Both the position numbers and the translations under genes were made by a program. Positions 48,402 to 56,922 of a DNA stretch of 59,919 nucleotides are shown here, piece by piece. The stretch spans positions 1-59,919 of the forward strand of contig JAAUSF010000014.1 of NCBI GenBank assembly GCA_012033255.1. Reading direction: 5' to 3'. The notes below the pieces were generated by a model. That model ran no database searches. It saw only the letters and a program-made list of their open reading frames with translations, and was not told where the DNA came from. Source of the DNA: Cyanobacteria bacterium RU_5_0. Lineage in GTDB: Bacteria; Cyanobacteriota; Cyanobacteriia; Elainellales; Elainellaceae. The stretch's first letter is position 1. Each line of letters begins with the position of its first letter.

Positions 48402-49661
48402 CTACCGATCGTTCTGCTGCAAGGCTTGTTCTAGCCTCCCTCGTCTTGCTTCAATATGACGCTCATACCATTTCATCAGGGGGGTTGCGCTGACGCCATG
48501 CAGCACGATCGAGCAAAGAATCACAATTACTGCAATCCAGGCAATTTGCGCTGCTATCTCTCCCTCTAAGCCGTTGCCCAAGGCGTAAGACAAGTAGTAG
48601 AGCGATCCCACACCCCGGATACCGAACCAGCCAAATAGCCAGCGTCTTGCCGGATGATAATTTGCGCCGATCGTACTTATCCATGCGCCGATCGGTCGGA
48701 TGACAAAGGTCAGTATTCCGGCAATGAATAGTCCAGGTAAGGCGAATAGCCCTAGAGGTTCGCCTTGTAAAATGGTACCGAGTAGCAGAATAGTACCGAT
48801 TTCTAGTAATTTTTCAGTCCGTTCTGTGAAGTTGAGTTGAGACAATTGTTTTTCTGGATCACGATAGCTGCGTTGGTTTATGATTCCGGCAACAAATACG
48901 GCGAGAAACCCATACCCGTTCAGAATTTCAGCGATCGCATACGTCACCAAAATCATTCCCAGCGCCACAAAATCCTCCATGAGTTCATCGACTTGGCGGG
49001 ATCGTTGCACTCGTTTATCTAACCAAGTGATGGCTCTTGGAACGAGAATGCCAACTGTGAAGCCTGCGATCGTTGCCCAAATCAGGTCTACGGCTACCCA
49101 ATTGATAAACCAGTCTTGCCAGCGATCGTTTTTTAACCAGTACAACCCAAAATAGACAAATGGAAATGCGGCAGCATCGTTAATGCCTCCTTCTGAGGTT
49201 AAGCCAAAGCGCAACTCATCGTGATCGTCGGGGTGAGTTAGCTGCACTTCTGATGCCAACACGGGATCAGTCGGGGCAAGAATTGCACCTAATAAAATCC
49301 CTTCTCCCCATGAGAAACCCAGGAACCCATGCGCGATCGCGGCGATGGCTACAATGGTGATTGGCATCAACAGCCCGATCAGCCGAATCGTTGAATTCCA
49401 TGCCCATAGGTTCAACGGGCGATTCATTTTCAAGCCACAGCTAAAGAGTGAAATGAGGACTACAAACTCCGTTAGCCGTTCGAGGAACTGTTCTCCCGGT
49501 TGGAGTTGAATGAGATTGAACCCGTAGGGACCGAGGATGATCCCAACGATCAAATAAATCATGGCGTAGGACAGGGGCAGACGGGCAATCCAGCCTGATC
49601 CTAGAGTGACACTAATCAGCAATAAGCCAATTATTAATAGATCGAGAATGTAAACGCTCAC
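48402..49661 (-). CDS. Na+(K+)/H+ antiporter, CPA/NhaP type
   Basis: 419 residues with 11-12 hydrophobic segments. Signature motifs are ILAPTDPVLASEV near 130 and SEGGINDAAAFPF near 155; the Asn-Asp pair in the latter is the ion-binding feature of NhaP-like (CPA1) antiporters. It likely exchanges Na+ or K+ for H+ at the plasma or thylakoid membrane. It ends convergent with the Rpn gene. Confidence 0.92.
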   Translation of the reverse strand: MSVYILDLLIIGLLLISVTLGSGWIARLPLSYAMIYLIVGIILGPYGFNLIQLQPGEQFLERLTEFVVLISLFSCGLKMNRPLNLWAWNSTIRLIGLLMPITIVAIAAIAHGFLGFSWGEGILLGAILAPTDPVLASEVQLTHPDDHDELRFGLTSEGGINDAAAFPFVYFGLYWLKNDRWQDWFINWVAVDLIWATIAGFTVGILVPRAITWLDKRVQRSRQVDELMEDFVALGMILVTYAIAEILNGYGFLAVFVAGIINQRSYRDPEKQLSQLNFTERTEKLLEIGTILLLGTILQGEPLGLFALPGLFIAGILTFVIRPIGAWISTIGANYHPARRWLFGWFGIRGVGSLYYLSYALGNGLEGEIAAQIAWIAVIVILCSIVLHGVSATPLMKWYERHIEARRGRLEQALQQNDR

Positions 49662-49857
49662 ACAATAATGATTTGAATTAATAGTTTGAATTCAAGAAAT
49701 CTCTTTTTAACCTTACCAAGACTGTGATTTGAATTCGTCAGACCGTAGGAAGAGACTACGCTGCCAATTAAAGTTAATTAGTAAACATCACAAAACAATA
49801 AACTCTAGTACACTTTTGCTACAGATAAAGGTGTTTGAAATCCCAGAAGGATGGCAC

Positions 49858-50481
49858 ATGGCTGATACTCAACCGATCCCAATAACAGACGATCGCCCCT
49901 TAATCACCTCTGATACTCATCCAATGCGGGTTGATTTTTTGCCAAATGATGTAGTGAAAGTACCCGGACGGCTTGGGATGACGATCGCCCCTGGTAAACG
50001 AAACATTGGAATAAACGCCCTTTGGGAACGCGATCTTGATAAAGATCTGTGCCGATTGAATGAGCATTATGCGATCGATCGACTGATTACGCTGCTGGAG
50101 GTGCATGAGTTTGAGCAGTTGCAGATTCCAGATCTCCTGAATCAAGTGAAGGCGTGTGGCATGGAGAGCCAATGGTTTCCGATTCATGACTTTGGGACGC
50201 CAACCTCAATGGCAGAATTGTGCAATTTGGTAGACTCTATTCTCATTGCCGTTCAACAGGAACAAACGGTTGTGATTCACTGTAAAGCCGGATTGGGGCG
50301 AACTGGCTTAGTGACAGCCGCTTGTTTAGTTGCGCTTGGCTATTCGCCAGAGGAAGCCTTTGCTCATGTCCGGGCAGTTCGTCCAGGGAGCGTCGAAACC
50401 TTAGAGCAAGAAGCCTATGTCTCTGCATTCGTAGAAGTATGGAACGATCGACAATCAGGGCTAGGGACAGGCTTGCACTGA
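49858..50481 (+). CDS. Dual-specificity/tyrosine phosphatase-like protein
   Basis: About 207 residues. The catalytic loop HCKAGLGRTG (C-x5-R-T) is near residue 141 and the general acid lies in PIHDFGTP near 107. This places it among the compact dual-specificity (CDKN3-like) phosphatases. AGAAGG 7 bases before the ATG at 49858 supports this start; an upstream TTG at 49729 would add 43 unlikely residues. Its 3' end overlaps the convergent secreted-protein gene by 21 bp. Confidence 0.88.
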   Translation: MADTQPIPITDDRPLITSDTHPMRVDFLPNDVVKVPGRLGMTIAPGKRNIGINALWERDLDKDLCRLNEHYAIDRLITLLEVHEFEQLQIPDLLNQVKACGMESQWFPIHDFGTPTSMAELCNLVDSILIAVQQEQTVVIHCKAGLGRTGLVTAACLVALGYSPEEAFAHVRAVRPGSVETLEQEAYVSAFVEVWNDRQSGLGTGLH

Positions 50482-51396
50482 TGCCGTGTATCTGACCCCG
50501 ATCGCATTGAGTCCACCGATCGCGACATTCACCTGATAGGGTTGATCGCTTGAACGAGGCGTCGCTCTGATGATTAACGATTGTTCAGCGGTGAGGTCGA
50601 TCGAGCTTTCATCATAGAATTCATCGGCAGTATCATCCGCATATTTCAAGTTCATCTCAATGTTGTATTCGGCGGTGCTATGAGGAACGATCGTCACGAT
50701 AAATTCTTGGAAAATTTGACCGCTCGGAACAACCCAATCGGTATTCCAGTTATTGCGAACTTCTAGCCCAAAAGGTCCCGGAATCGTGGGTGGGGAGGTT
50801 TCTTTGGTGACTTCTGTGCCATCACCGCCAACCAATGAGAGGGAAATGCAATCTCCGCCAGGAGTCGCTAAGACGGTTTCAGAGTAGCACCCTTGAACGG
50901 AGGCAGTATAGCGAAACCCGATCGATTCTACACTCCCCACTTCCACATTCACCTGATAGGGCTGATCGCCAGCACGAGGGGCAGCATTCACCGTGATTGA
51001 TTGCTCGGCAGTCAGGGCGACTCGGCTTTCATCATAAAACTGATCCGCCGTATCATCGGGATATTTTAAGTACATCTCAATGTTGTAATTCTCAGTGTTA
51101 TGCGGCACAACTGTCACGATGAACTCTTGAAAAACCCGATCGCGCGGAACGAGCCAATCGGTATTCCAATTGTTACGCAATTCTTGAGTCGGGACGGGAA
51201 CAGGTGCGGGAATTGGGATAGGCAGAGTGGGCGGCGAAATTTCCTTTGTCACCTCGCTGCCTTCTCCACCGACAAGCGGCAGTGGAACACAAGTTAATTC
51301 TGCCGTTTGAGCCTGGGCTGAAATTGGCGTCTGAATTGGCAAACTCGCACCTAACATAGCAGCTACGATGCCGAGAGCGGTGGCACGATTCAACAT
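50461..51396 (-). CDS. Secreted protein with two copies of an unknown domain
   Basis: 311 residues. A Sec-type signal (GIVAAMLGASLPIQ, likely cleavage near 30), then two similar halves (about 35-170 and 183-311). Each begins with a Cys and a VGGxGxEVTKE motif, contains NNWNTDW, FQEFIVT and NIEMxLKYxDDTADxFYDES, and ends in YTASVQxC. A Pro-rich linker (PIPIPAPVPVPTQ) lies in the first. The paired cysteines suggest a disulphide per domain. Beta-sandwich-like, of unknown role; no family recognised. Confidence 0.8.
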   Translation of the reverse strand: MLNRATALGIVAAMLGASLPIQTPISAQAQTAELTCVPLPLVGGEGSEVTKEISPPTLPIPIPAPVPVPTQELRNNWNTDWLVPRDRVFQEFIVTVVPHNTENYNIEMYLKYPDDTADQFYDESRVALTAEQSITVNAAPRAGDQPYQVNVEVGSVESIGFRYTASVQGCYSETVLATPGGDCISLSLVGGDGTEVTKETSPPTIPGPFGLEVRNNWNTDWVVPSGQIFQEFIVTIVPHSTAEYNIEMNLKYADDTADEFYDESSIDLTAEQSLIIRATPRSSDQPYQVNVAIGGLNAIGVRYTASVQACP

Positions 51397-51931
51397 GGGA
51401 ACTTTTCCACCAAAATTTTGTTACTACTATACGATTTCTTTCTACATCTACTCAACCTCAACCGATCGGGAATGAACTCTGGCTGAGCTAATGTTCAACA
51501 CAGTAGCATTAGAAATCGATCGAGGCGCTTCAACCGTTTTTAGGGCTATGGTTAACCCACACCCCACGACGTGAATAAGCTGTATTTCTTAAAATTCTCT
51601 GAACCTATGTAAGAAATCTATAGAAATGTTTGAGTTTTGTGCGGATACCCTAGGTATTTAAGAACCTGTTTAATAAAGCCAAAATTAGGGTTGAGACAGT
51701 GTTGAGTGCGAGTGCGAGTGCTGGGTGCTGAGTGCTGAGTTTAAGAGGATGTTTTAATGTGTTATTCCTTACTAGACTTTGCCCCTTAGCTTTCCAACGT
51801 TAGGGGGAGCCAAACTCAAGGTCTCCCAGAATTGGGGAATTTAGGGGACGAATATAAGTAGATCATTTATTCTGTTTACTCTATTCAAAGCAATTCTTTC
51901 ATAAATCACTATTAAGGCTTTAATATCTACT
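51397..51931. other. Spacer between the secreted-protein and receiver-ATPase genes
   Basis: No gene seen. It contains a heptamer/hexamer run of GAGTGCGAGTGCGAGTGCTG type (51706-51741), and a divergent promoter region. The plus-strand ATG at 51932 follows an AT-rich leader. Confidence 0.55.
51706..51741 (+). repeat. Short tandem repeat (GAGTGC)/(TGCTGAG)
   Basis: Two adjacent simple-repeat phases, one 6-bp and one 7-bp. The 7-bp phase (TGCTGAG) resembles the CAGCACTCAG run near 14545. Confidence 0.7.
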
Positions 51932-52924
51932 ATGGCACGAGTTTTAGTTGTTGAAGATGAAAAGGTGATTGCTTGGCACATTGAGCAAACACTAGAAAGA
52001 TTGGGGCATACTGTTGTTGCAAGCCTTGTTTCTGGTGCAAAAGCGATTCAAATTGCTGAAGAGACAAAACCTGATTTGGTATTGATGGATGTTCGGCTTA
52101 AGGGAGGAATTGATGGAATCACAGCGGCTGAGCAAATCTATGCAAGGTTCGATATCCCGATCGTTTATCTTACGGCTCATACAGACGACACAACCCTAGA
52201 ACGCGCAAAACATTCTGCTCCCTTTGGCTATTTGGTCAAACCTTTGAGAGAACATGATTTGCAGACGACAATTGAAATTATTCTTCACCGACATCGCTTA
52301 GAGCAATATACGAAAGTTATTCACCCGGAAGCGCATACTCACTCGTGGCAACGCATAGAAAAATATCTGGAAGTATTGCAAGATGAAGGGAAGTACGAAT
52401 CCAATTTAGCCAATCGTTTACTAGATTTCCAATCCACTTCCACCTCGATCGAATCACTGTCCTTAACCTCGATCGATCTGCAACAGTGGCTTCCTCAAGT
52501 GATCAACCGCTTCACGGATCTAGCTGTTTGTCATCAACACACGATCGTCCGTAGCATCTCACCCACGATCCCTACGATTCTCTTGCACCTGCCAAGCTTA
52601 GAGCAAATTGTCGATGAATTATTGAATAATGCCTGTTATTACACGCTCCCTATGCAATCAATTACAATAACGGCTGAAGCAAAAAATAACATCTTAAAGC
52701 TGTCTGTCACCAACACAGGCATTGAGATCTCACCGAACGAGCAAGAACGCATTTTTCAACCTTTCTATCGCATTCTTCACCACAATCCTTGGCACTACAA
52801 CGGAATTGGATTAGGACTTACCCTGATCAACCGATCGATTGCCCGACTCGGTGGACAAATTTTCGTTAGAAGTGGCGATCGAGTAACAACATTTGCTGTC
52901 GTGCTGCCACTGATGACAAATTAA
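51932..52924 (+). CDS. Receiver-HATPase protein lacking a phosphoacceptor His
   Basis: 330 residues. An N-terminal receiver (VVEDEKVIAWHIEQ; Asp in LMDVRLKGG near 53; Lys in YLVKPL), then a short helical stretch (SWQRIEKYLEVLQDEGKYE; LANRLLDFQ) and an HATPase domain with N-box VDELLNNACYY, G1-like NTGIEIS and G2 GIGLGL. The helical part matches only the second DHp helix; no H-box His is seen. So it is a response regulator fused to an ATPase, of the inverted type found in cyanobacteria. It may be an orphan regulator rather than a kinase. Confidence 0.88.
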   Translation: MARVLVVEDEKVIAWHIEQTLERLGHTVVASLVSGAKAIQIAEETKPDLVLMDVRLKGGIDGITAAEQIYARFDIPIVYLTAHTDDTTLERAKHSAPFGYLVKPLREHDLQTTIEIILHRHRLEQYTKVIHPEAHTHSWQRIEKYLEVLQDEGKYESNLANRLLDFQSTSTSIESLSLTSIDLQQWLPQVINRFTDLAVCHQHTIVRSISPTIPTILLHLPSLEQIVDELLNNACYYTLPMQSITITAEAKNNILKLSVTNTGIEISPNEQERIFQPFYRILHHNPWHYNGIGLGLTLINRSIARLGGQIFVRSGDRVTTFAVVLPLMTN

Positions 52925-53044
52925 CGGTTTAATTGATGCTCCCTGGTTTATGTTTTAAGAGTTTTGTAGATTTCCGGTTGACGGACTCTCAATGAGAATG
53001 TTAGGCTGTGGAAATCAAACCAAGTCAGCCTAATCTAGGCACTA

Positions 53045-53245
53045 GTTGCGTATGTTCTGAAGCAGCTAGCCGGAGCGGAGGAACCATCCTTTGGGGCTTA
53101 TCTTCTGGAAGATAAAAAGCTGAAGCTAGAAGGCAGAACACCGATTCATCCTTCAACCTTCATTTTTGTATCCTCCCAGAGAGGGACACCTCTCAGTCCT
53201 AGCCCGTCAGCTAACTCCGTCGGCAGTGAGGGGAGACTGAAGAAT
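53045..53245 (+). promoter_or_regulatory. c-di-AMP (ydaO-yuaA) riboswitch
   Basis: The leader of the transporter operon contains the conserved blocks of the ydaO-yuaA class in order: CGGAGCGGAGGAACC (53071-53085), CTTTGGGGCTTATC (53089-53102), GAGAGGGACACCTCTCAGTCC in two parts near 53180-53199, and GCCCGTCAGCTAACTCCG (53202-53219) followed by GGCAGTGAGGGGAG. Between blocks two and three is an extended variable stem (53111-53133 pairing with 53150-53172, with matching GATAAAAAGCTGAAG and CTTCATTTTTGTATC arms). A c-di-AMP aptamer is the family assignment, recalled from known members; boundaries are approximate. Transcription, an expression platform and binding are untested. Confidence 0.85.
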
Positions 53246-53434
53246 CAGCATTTTGACCGCTTGATCTCTTTCAGTATCCTCATGTTTCCGTAAGTGATAT
53301 TTGTTTCCTTGATGTGAACTTCAAGGGAGCAGGTATCGATCGTACCTGAATCTGTACTTGATCTGCGTTGCAGAAAGGCAGCAGGTATTTCTTGATGTAT
53401 TGTGCGATCGTCCTAAGACTCTGAGGAGATACTC
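53246..53434. other. Leader between the riboswitch and the permease gene
   Basis: About 190 bp, no gene. It has a hairpin CAGGTA-TCGATCG-TACCTG (53330-53348) without a U-run, a possible part of the expression platform. GAGGAG lies 6 bp before the permease start. Confidence 0.5.
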
Positions 53435-54283
53435 ATGCTTCTATATGCCATCCAGACAGCCGTCGTGGCTGCCCATACTACTTGGCAGAAGTACCTCCGT
53501 CCGGCATTTCTCCGTGATGCAATTTTGCTACCCTTGCTGGGTTTTGCATTCTTAATTGCCCTTTGGTGGGTCGTAGCCACTTTCGTCACTACACTGCTTC
53601 CAACACCCGCAGAAGCGTTCATTGACAATTTAGACTACATTCTAAATCCGTTTTACCGTCGAGGGCCTGGGGACTTAGGTATCGGCTGGTTGCTGCTTGC
53701 CAGCCTTCGACGTGTCTTTACTGGCTTCCTACTTGGCTCATTGGTTGCGGTTCCGATCGGCTTTTGGATCGGAGCATCCAAGAAAGCAATGATGGCAATT
53801 AATCCGATCGTGCAAATTCTTAGACCTGTCTCACCCGTGGCATGGTTGCCGATCGCCCTTGCCGTCTTCAACCTGGCAAACCCTTCCGCTATCTTCGTCA
53901 TCTTCATTACCTCACTGTGGCCCACCGTCATCAACACTGCTTTGGGAGTATCCAGCGTTTCCAGCGATTACCTCGACATCGCTCGTGTATTAGAAATGCC
54001 TCGCTGGAGACAGATCTACAAAATCATCTTGCCGGCCAGTTTGCCCTATATCTTCACCGGACTCCGGATCAGCCTGGGAATTGCTTGGCTCGTGATCGTC
54101 GCCGTCGAAATGCTCACAGGTGGCATCGGCATTGGCTTTTTCGTTTGGGATGAATGGAACCGTCTCTCTTTAAGTTCTGTATTTCTCGCCGTATTGGTCA
54201 TTGGTCTAACTGGACTTGTACTAGACATCCTTTTGGTGCAAATCCAGCGCATCATTACTCATCGTCCCGTACAGCAAAGCTAG
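53435..54283 (+). CDS. NrtB/CmpB-like ABC transporter permease
   Basis: 282 residues of the BPD-type permease family (NrtB, SsuC, TauC). Six hydrophobic segments and the EAA loop (SSDYLDIARVLEMPRWRQIYKIILPASLPYIFTG, near 183-216) that docks the ATPase. It begins the operon behind a c-di-AMP riboswitch. Strong ribosome site GAGGAG. It forms a transporter with the binding protein and ATPase that follow; substrate is not determined by the permease. Confidence 0.92.
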   Translation: MLLYAIQTAVVAAHTTWQKYLRPAFLRDAILLPLLGFAFLIALWWVVATFVTTLLPTPAEAFIDNLDYILNPFYRRGPGDLGIGWLLLASLRRVFTGFLLGSLVAVPIGFWIGASKKAMMAINPIVQILRPVSPVAWLPIALAVFNLANPSAIFVIFITSLWPTVINTALGVSSVSSDYLDIARVLEMPRWRQIYKIILPASLPYIFTGLRISLGIAWLVIVAVEMLTGGIGIGFFVWDEWNRLSLSSVFLAVLVIGLTGLVLDILLVQIQRIITHRPVQQS

Positions 54284-54318
54284 CTGAAATTAGGAATGAA
54301 CATTAAATAAACTGCAAT

Positions 54319-54350
54319 TCTTGTGGGATGGGCATCTTGCCCGTCTGGGC
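54319..54350 (+). repeat. Dispersed repeat, GATGGGCATCTTGCCCGTC family, copy 4
   Basis: Begins with CTTGTGGGATGGGCATCTTG and ends CCCGTCTGGGC, between the permease and binding-protein genes. It would form a stem in the polycistronic mRNA. Confidence 0.85.
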
Positions 54351-54471
54351 ATGAGAACACTCACCCCACAATTTATTTAATTCATAATCCTTAGCTGCAA
54401 CAGATTTTGCAACGGATAACCATTCTGCTCTATCCATTACCAACTTCATCAGTAATCAGTACCCTCGTTCA

Positions 54472-54521
54472 CCCTCATCTTTCATCCTTCATCTTTCATC
54501 TTTCATCCTTCATCCTTCATC
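54472..54521 (+). repeat. 7-bp tandem repeat abutting the binding-protein start codon
   Basis: Copies of CATCTTT/CATCCTT run up to the ATG at 54522 with no purine-rich ribosome site between. The repeat may have replaced the original translation signal. Confidence 0.9.
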
Positions 54522-55916
54522 ATGAACAGACTTTCTCGGCGATCGCTCCTCCGGGGTGTGGGTGGCTTCGCAGCAGCTACCGTTCTCGGCTCCTGCACTA
54601 AGACGGTTCCCATTCCAGGGTTAACTGAAGAAGTGCATGCAATGGATCAAATCGTTGATCCAAACACGTTGGAAAAACCCAATCTTACTGTCGGATTTGT
54701 ACCTGTCAATGACTGCGCCCCTTTTGCAGTCGCTTACACGAAAGGTTTTTTTTGGAAGTATGGCTTGAATGTCAAACTCAATCGTGAAGCGAGTTGGGGA
54801 ACCTCTCGTGATGGCGTAATTTTCGGTCGATTAGATGCTTCCCCTGTTGTCTCTGGAGCCGTGACCAATGCTCGAATTGGAGCGGAAGGTGCCCGTCATG
54901 CCCCTATGTGTGCGGCAATGACCATCCATCGCCACGGCAACGCAATGACAATGAACAAAGCGATGTGGGATGCGGGATTGCGCCCCTTGCATGAATACAA
55001 CGGTAATTTAGAAGCCTTCGGACAAGATTTCCGTCGCTACTTTGAGAGTTTGCCCTCGGAGCGACGGATATGGGCAGTTGTGTTAAGTTCTGCCATTTAC
55101 GAATATTTTGTCCGCTATCTCTCAGCCGCCGTTGGTGTAGACCCGATCGAAGAATTACGCATTATCATCATTCCGCCGCCGCAAATGGTGAGTAATATGC
55201 GAATTGGTGCCATGCAAGCTTATATGGTCGCAGAACCCTGGAACACTAGAGCCATTTCAGGTAACGAGGGCGTTGGTTTTACATTTGCTCAAGGTCGAGA
55301 AGTGTGGCGAGGACATCCCGATCGCGTTCTTGCAGTCATGCAACCGTTTATTGACGAGAATCCGAAAACCTATCGATCACTCGTCAAAGCCATGATTGAA
55401 GCGTGTCAATTTTGCGCGAATCCGGCTAATCGTGAAGAAGTGGTGGAAATTATCTCATCGCGATCGTTCACTCGTGCGAAGCCAGACTATACGAAGCCTG
55501 CGATCGCGGGTGAATACAATTACGGTGGCTTTGATAATCAGAAACGCATCGTCTCAAAACCTGATGAAACCACCATCTTCTTTGAATTGCCGAGTGATTT
55601 GCCCCATCCTCTTGGCGATCACTCCACATTCCTTTGGCAATCTCACAGCCTCTGGTTCATGACTCAAGCCACCCGATGGGGGCAGATCTCAGAGTTTCCG
55701 GCTGATGCCGAACAAAAGGCACGTCAAGCATGGCGAACTGATCTCTACCGAGAGATTGCGGCTGAACTGGGCATTGAATGTCCGCAGGACGACTACAAAG
55801 TTGAACCGGCTGAAGTATTTGTCGATCGCAAATCGTTCGATCCGAGTGATCCCGTTGCTTACCTCAACAGCTTTGAGATCCGAGCCAACGCTCCCAAGCC
55901 AATTTATTTGTCTTGA
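54522..55916 (+). CDS. NrtA/CmpA-like solute-binding lipoprotein
   Basis: 464 residues. A twin-arginine signal (SRRSLLRGVGGF) overlaps a lipobox (VLGSC), so it is probably a Tat-exported lipoprotein on the periplasmic face. The mature domain follows the NrtA/CmpA group (VGFVPVNDCAPFAVA; LNREASWG; MVAEPWNTRAI), whose members bind nitrate or bicarbonate. The operon order here (permease, binding protein, ATPase) differs from nrtABCD, and there is no NrtC-type fusion. Substrate is therefore open: nitrate, bicarbonate or another anion. Confidence 0.88.
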   Translation: MNRLSRRSLLRGVGGFAAATVLGSCTKTVPIPGLTEEVHAMDQIVDPNTLEKPNLTVGFVPVNDCAPFAVAYTKGFFWKYGLNVKLNREASWGTSRDGVIFGRLDASPVVSGAVTNARIGAEGARHAPMCAAMTIHRHGNAMTMNKAMWDAGLRPLHEYNGNLEAFGQDFRRYFESLPSERRIWAVVLSSAIYEYFVRYLSAAVGVDPIEELRIIIIPPPQMVSNMRIGAMQAYMVAEPWNTRAISGNEGVGFTFAQGREVWRGHPDRVLAVMQPFIDENPKTYRSLVKAMIEACQFCANPANREEVVEIISSRSFTRAKPDYTKPAIAGEYNYGGFDNQKRIVSKPDETTIFFELPSDLPHPLGDHSTFLWQSHSLWFMTQATRWGQISEFPADAEQKARQAWRTDLYREIAAELGIECPQDDYKVEPAEVFVDRKSFDPSDPVAYLNSFEIRANAPKPIYLS

Positions 55917-55972
55917 GCAAAAGTCATTAGTTATCAGATGAGTATTAATCCTTCCTACTTCAGGAGTGAAAC

Positions 55973-56815
55973 ATGATCAAACCCCTTACCCACTTTCCAT
56001 CTGACAGTGATAAACATCTGGGTGCTTCTAGCGATTTTTTAATCATCGAAGACTTAACCAAAACCTATCGCTCCGCCGATGGTAACAAATCTGTTGTACT
56101 GGACAACATCAACCTAAAAATTGGCGAAGATGAATATATATCAGTGATTGGTCACTCTGGTTGCGGTAAATCAACGTTGCTGAAGATTGTGTCAGGGCTA
56201 GAGAAAGCCTCTTCGGGTTCTGTGCGTCTGCAAGGCAAAGAGATCCGTAAGCCAGGAGCCGATCGCATGATGGTGTTCCAGCACTACTCCCTACTTCCGT
56301 GGTTGACTGTCCGTTGCAACATTCGCCTGGCGGTAGATGAAGTCTTGGAGCATGTTCCTCCCGTCGAGAAAAGCCGGATTGTGGAGGAGCATCTAGCGAT
56401 GGTTAACTTGACGGCTGCCGCAGATAAATATCCCGACCAACTATCGGGTGGAATGAAACAACGAGTAGGCATTGCCCGTGCGCTAGCGATTCGTCCAAAG
56501 GTGCTGTTGATGGATGAACCGTTTGGGGCACTTGATGCACTTACTCGTGGCAAACTCCAGCGCCAAGTGCTTGATATTTGGGAAAGCCATCGTCAATCCG
56601 TGATCATGGTGACACATGATGTTGATGAGGCGTTGTATATGTCCGATCGGATCATCATGATGACCAATGGACCTGCCGCCACGATCGGTGAAATTCTAGA
56701 AGTTCCCTTTCCTCATCCACGGAATCCTCAAGAAATCCGTGAATCTCACGAGTATTACGAATACCGTAACCACGCCCTGAACTTTCTGGATCGGCACTTT
56801 AATCGGGAGGAGTAG
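55973..56815 (+). CDS. NrtD/CmpD-like ABC transporter ATPase
   Basis: 280 residues. Walker [10 protein letters not shown] near 61, Q-loop FQHYSLLPW near 99, signature LSGGMKQRV near 160, Walker [13 protein letters not shown] near 178, and H-switch TH. No C-terminal binding domain of the NrtC kind. It follows the binding protein by 56 bp and completes the transporter. After its stop there is a long repeat tract before the stress-protein gene. Confidence 0.94.
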   Translation: MIKPLTHFPSDSDKHLGASSDFLIIEDLTKTYRSADGNKSVVLDNINLKIGEDEYISVIGHSGCGKSTLLKIVSGLEKASSGSVRLQGKEIRKPGADRMMVFQHYSLLPWLTVRCNIRLAVDEVLEHVPPVEKSRIVEEHLAMVNLTAAADKYPDQLSGGMKQRVGIARALAIRPKVLLMDEPFGALDALTRGKLQRQVLDIWESHRQSVIMVTHDVDEALYMSDRIIMMTNGPAATIGEILEVPFPHPRNPQEIRESHEYYEYRNHALNFLDRHFNREE

Positions 56816-56896
56816 GGGAGGGGATGAGAGGATGACGATCGGCTACCCCATCACTTCATTACCCATCCACCCATCCACCCATCCACCCATCCACCC
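56816..56896 (+). repeat. Tandem repeats GGGGATGAG and (CCATCCAC)n after the ATPase gene
   Basis: A purine run (GGGGAGGGGATGAGAGGATG) starts at the stop codon and is followed by at least four CCATCCAC copies. The paired arrangement could fold in RNA. Confidence 0.88.
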
Positions 56897-56922
56897 TTAT
56901 TCGCTAACTAGCTGAGGAAGAT

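Noticed and set aside
53330..53360. Possible NtcA sites GTA...TAC in the transporter leader
   Set aside because: GTATCGATCGTAC has a 7-base and GTACCTGAATCTGTAC a 10-base spacer; NtcA needs GTA-N8-TAC. No well-placed -10 box follows.
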